A DNA stretch of 64,000 bases from Prosthecobacter vanneervenii (GTDB lineage Bacteria > Verrucomicrobiota > Verrucomicrobiia > Verrucomicrobiales > Verrucomicrobiaceae), in NCBI RefSeq assembly GCF_014203095.1, contig NZ_JACHIG010000004.1, forward strand, positions 124,001-188,000, in the 5' to 3' direction. This document shows, one piece after another, positions 1-8,808 of the stretch; the first letter of the stretch is position 1, and every line of letters starts with the position of its first letter. The notes under the pieces were generated by a model. It ran no database searches. It was not told the DNA's origin and worked only from the letters and a program-made list of their open reading frames with translations. The translations under genes and the position numbers were made by a program.

Positions 1-221
1 GTGGAGAAAAGCACGATGCAGTTGAAGCCGTGCGTCTTGGCCAGGATCTTGGCCAGCATGGGCATGCTCTCCTCCGTGCGGTACTCCTCGTCACCGGCCA
101 CCAGGACGATCTTTTTGCCTTTGCCGGCGCCGACCGGATTGGCCGCGACTTCGAGATATTCCTGCGCGTGCGCGGACAGGGCCGAGCCGAGGAGTGCGAG
201 GGTGAATAGGAGCTGCTTCAT
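1..221 (-). CDS. ThuA-like domain protein, N-terminal part
   Basis: The visible part starts at ATG 221 and runs off the window edge, giving about 73 residues. It opens with a signal peptide ([20 protein letters not shown]), so the product is probably secreted. The mature part contains [19 protein letters not shown] followed by an [11 protein letters not shown] segment, which matches the first strand and helix of ThuA-like (trehalose-utilisation) domains common in secreted PVC proteins. The catalytic half is outside the window, so substrate and full length cannot be judged. It is the only gene whose 3' end is missing. Confidence 0.7.
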   Translation of the reverse strand, partial: MKQLLFTLALLGSALSAHAQEYLEVAANPVGAGKGKKIVLVAGDEEYRTEESMPMLAKILAKTHGFNCIVLFS

Positions 222-344
222 GGATTGGGGAAAAAACGAGCGGGAAAGCTAGTACCGCACAGGGCGGCGAAACCGGACAAGAAAAAATCGCAAGAGTTCG
301 TACAAACCCACCACGGGGAGGCCCATGGTTAACTGTTTCGACTG

Positions 345-740
345 TTATGAGATCAAGATACGCAGCTTCTGCGTCACTTCATCACGACTCAGCACGCCCG
401 CAGCCACTCCAAGCGTGAGGCTTTCCCACGCATCCACATCCAGCTCCTCATTTTTCAGCAGACCATTCTCGCACAGAAACACAAGGCATGTGGCCAGCGC
501 GACACGCTTGTTACCATCCACAAAAGGGTGATTGCTGCAAAGGTAGAAAAAGTAGGCCGCTGCGATTTCGATGGGATCAGACATCATGGTCTCACCCATC
601 ATCGTGGCCTGCGGAGCTGCGATCGCGGATTCCAGCAGCTCACGAGAACGCAGCCCTGGGCTGCCGCCATGCGCGGCGAGCACCTCGGCATGGATCGCCA
701 GCACGGCATCAATAGTTGGGTGCAGGACTGGGCCGCTCAT
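345..740 (-). CDS. doc: Doc-type toxin (death-on-curing, Fic fold)
   Basis: This 131-residue protein carries HPFVDGNKR at residues 71-79, the Doc variant of the Fic motif. Doc proteins phosphorylate EF-Tu rather than AMPylating targets. The length is normal for Doc. The start codon overlaps the stop of the upstream AbrB-like gene by four bases, the coupling typical of toxin-antitoxin operons. The antitoxin partner is AbrB/MazE-like rather than the classical Phd, a pairing that also occurs in other bacteria. Toxicity is inferred from family, not shown. Confidence 0.88.
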   Translation of the reverse strand: MSGPVLHPTIDAVLAIHAEVLAAHGGSPGLRSRELLESAIAAPQATMMGETMMSDPIEIAAAYFFYLCSNHPFVDGNKRVALATCLVFLCENGLLKNEELDVDAWESLTLGVAAGVLSRDEVTQKLRILIS

Positions 741-967
741 GAAAGTCGCCGGAACAGCTCGCTATTCTTTCCAATCAGGCGTTTGGCTGTTTCAGCGGCA
801 TTCGCTGCCTCGATCACTGGAGGCATTAAAGGCACGATGGTGATGGTGCCACCAGCATGCACTTCGACATTCACCTCATCTCCGACTTTCAGTCGTGCAA
901 GCTGGAGCAGGGCGGAATCAAAAATGATCCCCTGGGAGTTGCCGATTTTGCTGATGGTTTTAACCAT
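737..967 (-). CDS. AbrB/MazE-type antitoxin
   Basis: This 76-residue protein begins MVKTISKIGNSQGIIF, the swapped-hairpin AbrB/SpoVT DNA-binding fold of MazE-like antitoxins. The C-terminal tail from about residue 50 is the expected toxin-neutralising segment. It is the first gene of a two-gene operon and overlaps the Doc gene by four bases. A promoter-like sequence with a palindrome between its boxes lies directly upstream, which fits autoregulation. Confidence 0.85.
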   Translation of the reverse strand: MVKTISKIGNSQGIIFDSALLQLARLKVGDEVNVEVHAGGTITIVPLMPPVIEAANAAETAKRLIGKNSELFRRLS

Positions 968-972
968 GCGTA

Positions 973-1001
973 AAACTATGTATTACATGGCGGGTTGTCA
1001 A
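973..1001 (-). promoter_or_regulatory. Promoter and palindromic operator of the Doc/AbrB module
   Basis: Read on the minus strand, TTGACA (996-1001) and TAGTTT (973-978) are separated by 17 bases and lie just upstream of the AbrB start at 967. The perfect palindrome ATGTA-T-TACAT (978-988) sits in the spacer beside the -10 box, where a bound antitoxin dimer would block RNA polymerase. The sites are visible; their function is inferred. Confidence 0.45.
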
Positions 1002-1037
1002 ACGTCACAATGCGCTCCTGGAAGCACTCCGTGTTCT

Positions 1038-2564
1038 TCACCTCGCCAGAACCGCGATCTCCTCATCGCTCAGCGCGCGATCCCAGAGGGCAAACTCGTC
1101 CATCGCCCCGCTTAGGAGGCGGATGGCCACGCCGCCGGAGCTGCGGCGGTCATTCCAGTTGCCGAGCTCGGCGATGCCGATCTTCAGTGGGGCGGTGTCC
1201 TTGAGCGCGGCGCGGGTCAGCAGCTCGCCATTGGCATAGTGGCGCACCTCCTTTGAGGCGGGGTCATACACCACGGCGAGGTGAGTCCAGCGGCCAAAGC
1301 GCTCCGGGGTAAAAAGCACAGGGGTATCATGATCCACATGCGCCGCGCCACCGCCGCCGGCAATGCCGAGGCGCACTCTCCCATCTCTCATGATCTGCCA
1401 GTGCGTCTTGCGGTCGCCCCAGCCTTCGGACATGAAAAGGGAATTGAAGGTGCGGTCCAGACCGTTCACGCGCACCCACACGGCCATGGTCAGCGCCTTG
1501 GTCTCGCCGGGAATGTTCAGCCGCACGCGGTCGCTCACATTGCGAAATTCCAGGGCGCGCTTGCCCGGCCAGCGGCCTGTCGTCCACGATGCACCGACAA
1601 TGCTGCCATCGGCAATTTGAGCGCCGTTCACCGCATGGTTGCGCAGGGAGCGTGCCCCTTCGTCATCTTGGAAATCAAAGCGCAGGCGCAGCCCGGCATC
1701 GGCATTCAGCTTGGCGCTGGAGGCCAGCCATTTCTCAAACTGAAAGCGCTGGGACATCGCACTGCGCGCATCGATCTCATTCAGCGAGGCAAAGCTGGAC
1801 GCATTCGCCGGAAGCACCGCCGTGTTCCCCGCGATGGCCATGGCCTGCCCCTCTTTCAGCGACTTCATCGTCACCGCAGGCTGGTGCAGCTCCACCTCGC
1901 CCTTGAACACATGCACCTCCGCATTCTGCGCGCCCACATCCAGGCCAAACTCGGTGCCGAGATCCACGATGGTGCCCTTGGGCGTGTTGATACGAAAGCC
2001 CTTGGCCTGTGGCGGCACCTGCGCGCTGAGCTTGCCACGCGTGCAGGTGGCCTCTCCGGAAGACACGAGCTGCAGCTCCGCAGGTCCTTCAATGAGCACA
2101 CGCGCCCCTTGATAAAACTCGATCTGCGCGATGCCCGACTTCAGCCTCAGCCAGCCCGGCGACAGCGGCGTTCCGGGTGTGACGGCGGCAGATTCCCACT
2201 CCAGATTCACCCCACGTGTCAGCACCGCCACGGAGGCCGTGGTTTCCTCTTCAGCCTCGGGTTGTGGACTCAGGGTTTCATTGATCAACCACGCACCCAT
2301 CAGCGCGATGCAGGCCGCCATGGCCGCCACACTGGTCACCGTGGCAAAGGTGAAGCGCCGCTTGGGCAGTAGCGCAGGGCGGGTTCCCATGCTCTCCACC
2401 ACCAGTGGTTTGGTGGCACGCAGCATGGCGTCCATCTCAAAGTGCTGCAGCAGCCGCTCGCCTAGATCTGGGTACGTTTGCAGCAGCGCGTGCAGTTCCT
2501 CGGCCTCGCCGGTCGTCAGCGTGCCTTCGAGATAGCGTTGGATGAGGGTGTCCGTGTCAGGCAT
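1038..2564 (-). CDS. FecR-domain anti-sigma protein with C-terminal LamG domain
   Basis: The protein has 508 residues. A cytoplasmic N-terminus (1-70) with an anti-sigma-like helical segment is followed by one membrane helix (about 71-93). A FecR-like region (about 105-235, including GTIVDLGTEFGLDV) comes next, and a LamG/concanavalin-like domain (about 330-505) is probably periplasmic. It overlaps the upstream ECF sigma gene by eight bases, so the two are translationally coupled. The architecture suggests a transmembrane switch in which the LamG domain senses a ligand, perhaps a glycan, and controls sigma activity. The ligand is not predictable from sequence. Confidence 0.85.
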   Translation of the reverse strand: MPDTDTLIQRYLEGTLTTGEAEELHALLQTYPDLGERLLQHFEMDAMLRATKPLVVESMGTRPALLPKRRFTFATVTSVAAMAACIALMGAWLINETLSPQPEAEEETTASVAVLTRGVNLEWESAAVTPGTPLSPGWLRLKSGIAQIEFYQGARVLIEGPAELQLVSSGEATCTRGKLSAQVPPQAKGFRINTPKGTIVDLGTEFGLDVGAQNAEVHVFKGEVELHQPAVTMKSLKEGQAMAIAGNTAVLPANASSFASLNEIDARSAMSQRFQFEKWLASSAKLNADAGLRLRFDFQDDEGARSLRNHAVNGAQIADGSIVGASWTTGRWPGKRALEFRNVSDRVRLNIPGETKALTMAVWVRVNGLDRTFNSLFMSEGWGDRKTHWQIMRDGRVRLGIAGGGGAAHVDHDTPVLFTPERFGRWTHLAVVYDPASKEVRHYANGELLTRAALKDTAPLKIGIAELGNWNDRRSSGGVAIRLLSGAMDEFALWDRALSDEEIAVLAR

Positions 2565-3093
2565 GCGCGTGTCCTCCCTGGCTGGCGGTGGTGCGCTCGA
2601 TGCACTCGCGCAGTTTTTCCCGCACGCGGGAAAGAGCGCGGCAGACCGTGTCCGCCTTCATGTTGATCTGATCGGCGATCTGCGGAGTGCCGATGTCGTT
2701 GTAATAGTACAGCTCCACCAGCTCGCGGCTTTTTTCCGGCAGCTTTTGCAGGCAGCTGCGCAGCACGCTGATCTCCTCCTCGTAGCGTGGCGGTGCCTCG
2801 CGCTCCTCCGCCAGCAGGCGGATGTGATCGGCCAGCTTTTGCACCACCTCGGGCTGCTGTTTGGTGCGCTCGCGCCACTGCCGCAGCGCGATGTGCCGTG
2901 TCATCGTGGCCAGCAGCGGCCGGGCATCCGTGCTCAGATCCCACTGTGACTCCTTCGCCATGAACTCCAGAAACACCTGCTGCGCGATGTCCTCCATCAG
3001 CCCCGGCCACGGTGCATACTTCAGCGCCACCCCTCTCACAAAATCGTGATGGGCCAGGAAAACCTGCGCAGCCTGAGTCTCGTGCGTGTTCAT
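2557..3093 (-). CDS. ECF RNA polymerase sigma factor (Rhodopirellula/Verrucomicrobium type)
   Basis: The protein has 178 residues. It has a region 2 (FVRGVALKYAPWPGLMEDIAQQVFLEF) and a region 4 with the helix-turn-helix GTPQIADQINMKADTVCRAL. The ALSRVREKLRECIE ending is typical of the ECF group expanded in planctomycetes and verrucomicrobia. It starts at ATG 3093 and runs into the FecR/LamG gene with an eight-base overlap. Together they form a sigma/anti-sigma pair whose targets are not visible here. Confidence 0.9.
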   Translation of the reverse strand: MNTHETQAAQVFLAHHDFVRGVALKYAPWPGLMEDIAQQVFLEFMAKESQWDLSTDARPLLATMTRHIALRQWRERTKQQPEVVQKLADHIRLLAEEREAPPRYEEEISVLRSCLQKLPEKSRELVELYYYNDIGTPQIADQINMKADTVCRALSRVREKLRECIERTTASQGGHAHA

Positions 3094-3168
3094 GCGTCTG
3101 GCATTATCTCACACCGGCAGGGGAAACCGGACAGGATTTTTTGTGGAGGGCCGGGTTAAGGGAGAGCC

Positions 3169-3582
3169 ATGTTGACCGCTGGGTTGGTTTCCGCTTTCTT
3201 AAAAGATAATATGCGGATGGCTCGATACATCGCTTCAGGAATTGTTTGTGCGTTGGGCATCGGCGTTCTCACGTTTCTTTTTACTGGAGCAGGTCATGGT
3301 TGGACATCAGGCGTCTATTCTGCATTTCCCAGTTTTGTTGGTGCACCGTTAGCAGCAGTGGCCTGGGCCAGTTCGCAAAAAGCCGTGACTCTGGCATGTT
3401 CCTCGATTGCGATATTAATTGGATTAGGCACCGATCTCTTTCTCTTCTTCAGCACCCTGGAAGAGGGCTCAAATTATCTTGGTCGAGTATGGGAAGCCAT
3501 GCCGTTCTTGCTGGCTGTTTGGGTCTTGCTGTTTGCTGGCTGGCAGATGGTTGCTATTTCAGCCGCCTTCAAAAGGAGCTAG
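3169..3582 (+). CDS. Small integral membrane protein, unknown function
   Basis: The product is 137 residues with about four hydrophobic helices and no recognised domain. Start 3169 is supported by an AGGGAG element six to eight bases upstream. The in-frame ATG codons at 3211 and 3216 are alternatives that would begin at MARYIASGIVCALG. Base composition is visibly lower in GC than neighbours, which hints at transfer. No operon partner is evident. Confidence 0.5.
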   Translation: MLTAGLVSAFLKDNMRMARYIASGIVCALGIGVLTFLFTGAGHGWTSGVYSAFPSFVGAPLAAVAWASSQKAVTLACSSIAILIGLGTDLFLFFSTLEEGSNYLGRVWEAMPFLLAVWVLLFAGWQMVAISAAFKRS

Positions 3583-3606
3583 ATTCACAACGTTCAGTTC
3601 AACACG

Positions 3607-3687
3607 ATGTCCAACCGCACCTTTGTTTGCCTCGAATGCAGGACTTTGAAGGCTGGCGGGACCTTAGAACCTATTTGGCTGAATTAA
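3607..3687 (+). pseudogene. Possible truncated zinc-ribbon-like small gene
   Basis: ATG 3607 opens a 26-codon frame beginning MSNRTFVCLECRTLKAGG. This resembles the first CxxC knuckle of short zinc-ribbon proteins seen in this phylum. It stops at 3685-3687 before any second CxxC pair. The sequence to about 3782 is open in another frame with a basic tail, compatible with a frameshifted remnant. The evidence is the motif alone. Confidence 0.25.
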
Positions 3688-4074
3688 AAGTCGGTGTTAT
3701 CCCGCTGAGAAAGCCAAGACCTGCACTGAAGCCCAAAGGCATTCGCTCTCTGTTCCAACTGCCTGCCCGAAAACGAAAGTAGCCAGAGGCTTGGAACATT
3801 TAGAGAGCGTTGGCACCTCGGAGAAACTTACGATTTCTCAAGCCGGTTGCGGTCTTGCATGTGAAGCTCTCGTGCCGAAGGTCCAGCGGGAGCAAGAGAG
3901 ACCGCCTCGTCCGCCGAGCGGAACCAATCTTCCAGCCAATGCCCATCCGCAGGCTGTTCTGCCGTCGGAAATGATGCATGAATTTCGATCACGGCAGTCA
4001 TGGGCCAAAGATTCTTCACCGACACACCCATGTCAACCTTGCCTGGCAGTAGGCTGCTGCCAGGTGCATAGCCA
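3688..4074. other. Gene-poor stretch with one weak reading frame
   Basis: No recognised gene lies here. A 67-codon frame on the minus strand (3828-4031) has no family resemblance or clear ribosome-binding site. I regard it as unproven. Confidence 0.3.
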
Positions 4075-4701
4075 CTACACCTTCACAAAATCCCGCATCG
4101 TATTCAGCATCACCATCACGGAGCACGCACCGGCATCCGGGAATCCCAGGCACGCTTCACCCAGCGTCTTGGCGCGGCCAAACTGGGCGATCATGTTTTT
4201 GCTGGCTTCCTTGCCACCTTCAGCAGCAGCGGCCACGGCGGCGAGTGAGTCTGTCAGTGAGAGGCCGGCGGACTCGCGCGCTTTCTCAGCAGCGGGAGCG
4301 AGGGCGTCGATCATCGTCTTGTCGCCGGGCTTGGCACCGCCGCGCTTCATCACACCTTCGAGGGCGGCGGAGAGCAGGAGGGAGAGGCCTTCAGCGTCGA
4401 AGGTCGGGCGGCCGGCGAGGGCCTTGCCACCCGCGCGATAAACGGTACCAAAGATGGCTCCCGAGGCTCCGCCCATGCTCGTCATCATCGCGGTTCCGGT
4501 GGCCACAAAGACCTGCTCCACACTGGCAGGGTCCATGGGCTCCAGCTGGGCCTTCACCGCCTCCATGCCGCGCTTCATGCCGAGGCCGTGGTCGCCATCG
4601 CCGAGATCGCGGTCGGCCTGGGAGAGCATGGGTTCGGCGGCGATGATGGCGTCGGCCACCTGCAGCATCATGAGGCGCACTTGGTTGGGTTTGAGTTCCA
4701 T
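4075..4701 (-). CDS. dhaL: DhaL-type dihydroxyacetone kinase nucleotide-binding subunit
   Basis: The protein is 208 residues, normal for a stand-alone DhaL/DAK2 protein. DLGDGDHG at residues 32-39 supplies the aspartates that coordinate magnesium and nucleotide phosphates, and MTSMGGASGAIFGT matches the second DAK2 signature. DhaL normally passes phosphate to a ketose-like substrate bound covalently on DhaK, and no DhaK is present in the window. It lies 95 bases downstream of the lsrF-like aldolase on the same strand, so the two are probably co-transcribed. The substrate may be a small keto-sugar, which is inference. Confidence 0.85.
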   Translation of the reverse strand: MELKPNQVRLMMLQVADAIIAAEPMLSQADRDLGDGDHGLGMKRGMEAVKAQLEPMDPASVEQVFVATGTAMMTSMGGASGAIFGTVYRAGGKALAGRPTFDAEGLSLLLSAALEGVMKRGGAKPGDKTMIDALAPAAEKARESAGLSLTDSLAAVAAAAEGGKEASKNMIAQFGRAKTLGEACLGFPDAGACSVMVMLNTMRDFVKV

Positions 4702-4796
4702 GGTTTTGACGAGAAGGGAAGGGAGTGGGTGGGGTGGATGGAAGAAGGGGGATCAAGATGATCCCCCTCCTGTGAATGCGTTCAGACTGCTGGCGC

Positions 4797-5765
4797 TTAC
4801 TTCTTCTTCAGCTCCTTCTTCTTGAGGTCGTTGTAGAGTTCGAAGGCCTTGTTGGCATTCAGACCGCCGTGCACCACGCCGTGCACTGCCTGCATCATGG
4901 AAACAGGGGCGTCGCTCTGGAAGATGTTGCGGCCCATGTCCACGCCGCTGGCGCCCTGTTTGATGGCGTTGGCGCACATCTTGAGAGCATCGAGCTCGGG
5001 CAGCTTCTTGCCACCGGCGATCACGATCGGCACCGGACAGCAGCTCGTCACCGTGTCGAATTCCTTCTCGGTGTAGTAGCACTTCACGATGTTGGCGCCG
5101 AGTTCCGCCATGATGCGGGTGGCCAGGCGGAAATACTGCGGCGTGCGGGCCATCGCACGACCCACGGCGGTCACGCCCATGACGGCGATGCCATAGCGGC
5201 TGGCGGCATCGACGAGGTCGGTGAGGTTCTTGAGGCTCTGGCGCTCGTAGGCGCTGCCGATGAAGACCTGCACGGCCAGCACGGCGGCATTGAGGCGGAT
5301 GGCTTCTTCGATGTTGAGCGCGGTGCTCTCATTGGAGAGGGGCTCAAAGCCGGGGCGGCCAAACTTGATCTTCTTGCCGTCGAGCTCGCCTTCCCACTCT
5401 TCCATGGGGCTGATCATCGAGGTGCCGCCGGAGGCACGCAGGGCGATGGCCTTGGTGGTGGAGGCGGGGATCACAGAGCGCTGGATGCCGCGGGTGAGCA
5501 TGAGGCAGTCGGCCCAGGGGGCGAGGGGGAGAATGGTCTGGTCCACGCGCTCCAGACCGGTGGTGGGGCCCTGGAAGTAGCCGTGGTCAAAGGCGAGCAT
5601 CACAGTGCGGCCGTCCTTGGGGTTGAAGACCTTGGAAAGGCGGTTCTTGAGACCCCAGTCATACTGGTGGCAGCCCTTGAGGAAGAAGCCGGGGGCCTCC
5701 TGGGGGACGTCGGTGAAGAATTCCTTTTCCTTCTTGTCTGCTGCGCTGGTTTGGATGTCGGCCAT
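4797..5765 (-). CDS. lsrF: LsrF-like class I aldolase/thiolase
   Basis: The protein has 322 residues and starts at ATG 5765. Long stretches match E. coli LsrF, the 3-hydroxy-5-phosphonooxypentane-2,4-dione thiolase of AI-2 catabolism. Examples are [35 protein letters not shown] and [15 protein letters not shown]. Lys228 in IVKCYYTE is the likely Schiff-base lysine. Compared with the E. coli protein as I recall it, there is an extra segment of about 22 residues near positions 121-142. None of lsrACDBGK is nearby; the only partners are dhaL and a divergent AraC regulator, so a role outside AI-2 signalling is likely. Confidence 0.85.
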   Translation of the reverse strand: MADIQTSAADKKEKEFFTDVPQEAPGFFLKGCHQYDWGLKNRLSKVFNPKDGRTVMLAFDHGYFQGPTTGLERVDQTILPLAPWADCLMLTRGIQRSVIPASTTKAIALRASGGTSMISPMEEWEGELDGKKIKFGRPGFEPLSNESTALNIEEAIRLNAAVLAVQVFIGSAYERQSLKNLTDLVDAASRYGIAVMGVTAVGRAMARTPQYFRLATRIMAELGANIVKCYYTEKEFDTVTSCCPVPIVIAGGKKLPELDALKMCANAIKQGASGVDMGRNIFQSDAPVSMMQAVHGVVHGGLNANKAFELYNDLKKKELKKK

Positions 5766-5864
5766 GGTGTGTGTGTCTGTGGGTTGAGAGCGTGAACCCT
5801 TAGTCACTCCCCGCTTGCCGTCCATGCACGGGCTCGCCAGATTTGTGTCGGATTTTGCAATCGC

Positions 5865-6698
5865 ATGCAGACGAAGAAAAGCATCCTCAGTCTCGTGCCC
5901 GCCGGTTCTGCGCATCGCGTGCAGGGCCAGCGGACGGTGGCGCTGCCCGGCGTCACAGTGGACATCCTGACCACGCGCAAGATCGAACTGCAGCAGTGGG
6001 AGCTGCGGCGGCTGAATGATCCCTACTGGCGGCTCTACTGGCCGGTGAGCGCGGGCGGCGTGGTGGAAATCGGCGGCGAGCAGACCCCGCTGGAGCCCGG
6101 CTTCATGTATCTGATTCCGCCACACACCACTTTCAGCACCACCACCACGCGGCCTTTCAGCAAGTGGTACGCGCACTTCAATCTGGGCCCGCTGGCAGAC
6201 CGCGCCGCGCCGGGCATCCACCGCTTTCCCACCACCGCGCCGCTGCGCAGCCTGATCCCCAGCCTGATGGAGATGAGCCGGCAGGAGGAGGCGGTGAAGT
6301 TCCCATGGCCCACCATCCAGCTCGTCATCGCCGCCGTGCAGTGCCTGCCGGACACCGTGTGGGAAAAGCAGCACCTCGATGCCCGCGTGCAGCGTGCCAT
6401 GGAGTTCATGCACCAGCACCTGGGTCTGAAGCTCACGGCCGAGCAGGTGGCCCGGCATGCCGGGCTGAGCCTGCGAAATCTGAACCACCTCTTTCAGCAG
6501 GAGCTGCAGCAGCCACCCATGCGCGTGCTGCTGGACTACCGGCTGGACGAGGCCTGCCGCCGCCTCAGGCATACCAAGGAGAGCATCGAGACCATCGCCG
6601 AGCAGTGCGGCCTCACAAATCGCTACTACTTCAGCCGCATGCTGCGCCAGTACCGCAATACCTCGCCGGCGATGCACCGGGACGAGAGCTGGGGCTGA
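5865..6698 (+). CDS. AraC-family transcriptional regulator
   Basis: The protein has 277 residues. The N-terminal half is a cupin-like ligand domain ([28 protein letters not shown]). The C-terminal hundred residues hold the two AraC helix-turn-helix units ([20 protein letters not shown] and [20 protein letters not shown]). It diverges from lsrF across a 99-base gap, so it probably controls the lsrF-dhaL operon and itself. The cupin suggests a sugar-like effector. Confidence 0.88.
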   Translation: MQTKKSILSLVPAGSAHRVQGQRTVALPGVTVDILTTRKIELQQWELRRLNDPYWRLYWPVSAGGVVEIGGEQTPLEPGFMYLIPPHTTFSTTTTRPFSKWYAHFNLGPLADRAAPGIHRFPTTAPLRSLIPSLMEMSRQEEAVKFPWPTIQLVIAAVQCLPDTVWEKQHLDARVQRAMEFMHQHLGLKLTAEQVARHAGLSLRNLNHLFQQELQQPPMRVLLDYRLDEACRRLRHTKESIETIAEQCGLTNRYYFSRMLRQYRNTSPAMHRDESWG

Positions 6699-6822
6699 GA
6701 CGCGAAACCGCAGCAGTCAGTGGAATCACAAGCCGCAGCTGCCCATGACACCGAACGATTGAGAGTGGCATCATAGAGTGACGCAGCACTTGATTAAGGC
6801 AGGTCATCGTCGCCAGGTTTTA

Positions 6823-6960
6823 GCACCAAAGGTGCGGCCTAGCGTAGCCCAGGGCTAGCGAGCCTCGGCGAGCGCCGCCCTGGGTATCTGCACCAGCAGA
6901 TGGACAGCAAACCCAGCGCCATCTTCACACGCCGCGTCCCCCAGCAGCGTCCTCCCGCCA
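6823..6960 (+). repeat. Dispersed hairpin repeat, family B, copy 1
   Basis: This copy lies in the 397-base gene-free stretch 6699-7095, where no gene is visible. It begins with hairpin GCACC-AAA-GGTGC (6823-6835). A larger stem with arms CCCAGGGC and GCCCTGGG (6848-6884) and a central AGCCTCGGCGAG follows, then GCAAACCCA and a CCAGCAGCG segment. The same order occurs at 35173 and 43224. Stem bases differ between copies but remain paired. Confidence 0.6.
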
Positions 6961-7095
6961 CGCCGCAGCAGGCCGCCTGTGTCTCCGTCACACACCACGC
7001 TCCGGCTCCAGCTTGCACAGGTACACCATTCGCATCAGTCCATCCCGCAAGCCTCAACAAAGACTGTGGAGGGAAGACAGACTTTCCCCTCCAGC

Positions 7096-7890
7096 TCATT
7101 TCTTCGGCCCGATCTCCAGCCCCGCCAGCCACGGTGCTGTGATCTGCGGCGGCATGCCACCAAACGGCTGGTACGCAGGGAGCTGGATCACGCTCATGCT
7201 GTGCGCCTGGGAGGCGATGAAAAAGAGCGCATCGGCGCAGTCCTCCGTCTGGATCATCGCGCTGCGATGCTCGGCGGTGGGCTTCACCGGGCGCTTTTCC
7301 ACCAGCGGCGTCAGCGCCTCGCCAGGGGCGTATTCAGAGAGCACGATGCCATGCGCATTGAGCTGCATGCGCGCGGCAAAGAGCATGCCGTGCACCGCCC
7401 ACTTGCTGGCGGTGTAGGGCACGCCGGCGTAGGAGTCATAGCCATGACCGGCGGTGGAGGAGACCACGACGATCTTGCCGCCGCCGCTCTCGGCCATCGG
7501 CTTGGACACCGCCTGGATCATGTTCACCACGCCCATCACGTTCACGTCCATCACGCTGCGCCAGCTCGCCTCGCTCGCCAGTTTGGCGGGGTCGGCATGC
7601 GCCATGAAGCGGTCCGGTGTGTTGATGCCCGCAGTGTGGATCAGCGCGGCGATGGGCCCGTGCTGCAGCACCTGCGCCACGGCGGTGGCCACGCTGGCGG
7701 AATCCGCCACGTCACACACGATGGAGATGATGTTGGGCGAGAGCGCAGCCGTGGCCTGCAGAGATTCCAGCGTTCTGCCAAAAATAAACGTCTTCGCACC
7801 AGCATCTGCAAACCGCTTCGCCGCGCTCTGTCCCATGCCGCCGCCACCTCCGGTGACGATGACGATCTTGTCTGTCCATTGTGTGTCCAT
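7096..7890 (-). CDS. Short-chain dehydrogenase/reductase
   Basis: The protein has 264 residues. The dinucleotide-binding motif TGGGGGMG lies at 13-20 and the catalytic residues are Ser144/145, Tyr159 and Lys163 (YTASK). DVADSAS after strand 3 is usual for this classical SDR family. No signal peptide is seen, so it should be cytosolic. It is divergent from the DUF1080 gene and has no obvious pathway partner. Substrate cannot be assigned. Confidence 0.88.
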   Translation of the reverse strand: MDTQWTDKIVIVTGGGGGMGQSAAKRFADAGAKTFIFGRTLESLQATAALSPNIISIVCDVADSASVATAVAQVLQHGPIAALIHTAGINTPDRFMAHADPAKLASEASWRSVMDVNVMGVVNMIQAVSKPMAESGGGKIVVVSSTAGHGYDSYAGVPYTASKWAVHGMLFAARMQLNAHGIVLSEYAPGEALTPLVEKRPVKPTAEHRSAMIQTEDCADALFFIASQAHSMSVIQLPAYQPFGGMPPQITAPWLAGLEIGPKK

Positions 7891-8006
7891 CCGCCGACCC
7901 TAGCGGCACTTCGCGGGGCGTCGAATGAAGCGTGCGTTTTTGTGCAAAATTTTCAGCCGCGGGTGTTGCAAGGTTCTGATTGGAAACCACGCCGCCACCC
8001 GCCAAG

Positions 8007-8795
8007 ATGCGCGTCATGATCCGCCGCCTCTCCGCCCTCCTGCTCGCCTTGCTCTGCCTGACCGCTGCTGCCGATGAGCCGAAATGGATCCCGCTCTTCA
8101 ATGGCAAAGACCTCACCGGCTGGACCATCAAGATCGCCAAGCGCCCGCTGGGGGAAAATTATGCGAACACCTTCCGCGTCGAAGACGGCATCCTGAAAGT
8201 CAGTTACGACGGCTACGACAAGTTTGACCAGCAGTACGGCCACCTCTTCACCAATCTGGCCTACTCCCACTACATCCTGCGCATGGAGTACCGCTTCACC
8301 GGCACCATGATGGCAGACGCCCCAAAGTATGTGAACCTCAACAGCGGCGTCATGCTCCATGCGCAGCCGCCGCAGAGCATGCGCTTTGACCAGGGCTTCC
8401 CCTCCAGCCTGGAGATGCAGTTTCTAGCCGACGAAGGCAAAGGCCCGCGCTCCACTGGCAATCTTTGCACGCCCGGCACGCATGTGGAGATGGGCGGCGA
8501 GCTGATCACCAAACACATCGTCAAATCCAGCGCGCCGACCTTCCCCGCCGAGGAATGGGTGCGTGCGGAGGTCGAGGTGCGCGGCAATGACGAAATCATC
8601 CACCGCATCAATGGCGTGGAGGTCCTGCGCTACCAGCGCCCCCAGCTCGATGCCGCCTGCAAGATCGCCCCCGCCAGCGACATCGTCGAAGCGGGCGGCG
8701 ATGTCATGCTAGGCTACGGCCACATCGCCCTTCAGGCCGAGGGCCAGCCCGTCTGGTTCCGCAAGATCGAGCTCATGTCGCTGGAGAAGAAGTAA
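8007..8795 (+). CDS. Secreted DUF1080 (3-keto-disaccharide hydrolase-like) protein
   Basis: The protein is about 262 residues with signal peptide MIRRLSALLLALLCLTAAADEP. The mature part starts KWIPLFNGKDLTGW, the hallmark of DUF1080, a concanavalin-like fold that includes 3-keto-glycoside hydrolases. LNSGVMLHA and the LEMQFLADEG segment are also typical. I chose ATG 8007 over an earlier in-frame ATG at 7980 because it places the signal peptide at the N-terminus; 8016 is also possible. It probably acts on sugars in the periplasm. Confidence 0.8.
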   Translation: MRVMIRRLSALLLALLCLTAAADEPKWIPLFNGKDLTGWTIKIAKRPLGENYANTFRVEDGILKVSYDGYDKFDQQYGHLFTNLAYSHYILRMEYRFTGTMMADAPKYVNLNSGVMLHAQPPQSMRFDQGFPSSLEMQFLADEGKGPRSTGNLCTPGTHVEMGGELITKHIVKSSAPTFPAEEWVRAEVEVRGNDEIIHRINGVEVLRYQRPQLDAACKIAPASDIVEAGGDVMLGYGHIALQAEGQPVWFRKIELMSLEKK

Positions 8796-8808
8796 GCTTG
8801 CGACCCGG

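Noticed and set aside
5766-6677. N-terminal extension of the lsrF frame to 626 codons
   Set aside because: The extension is antisense to the AraC regulator; the true start MADIQ at 5765 matches the LsrF N-terminus.
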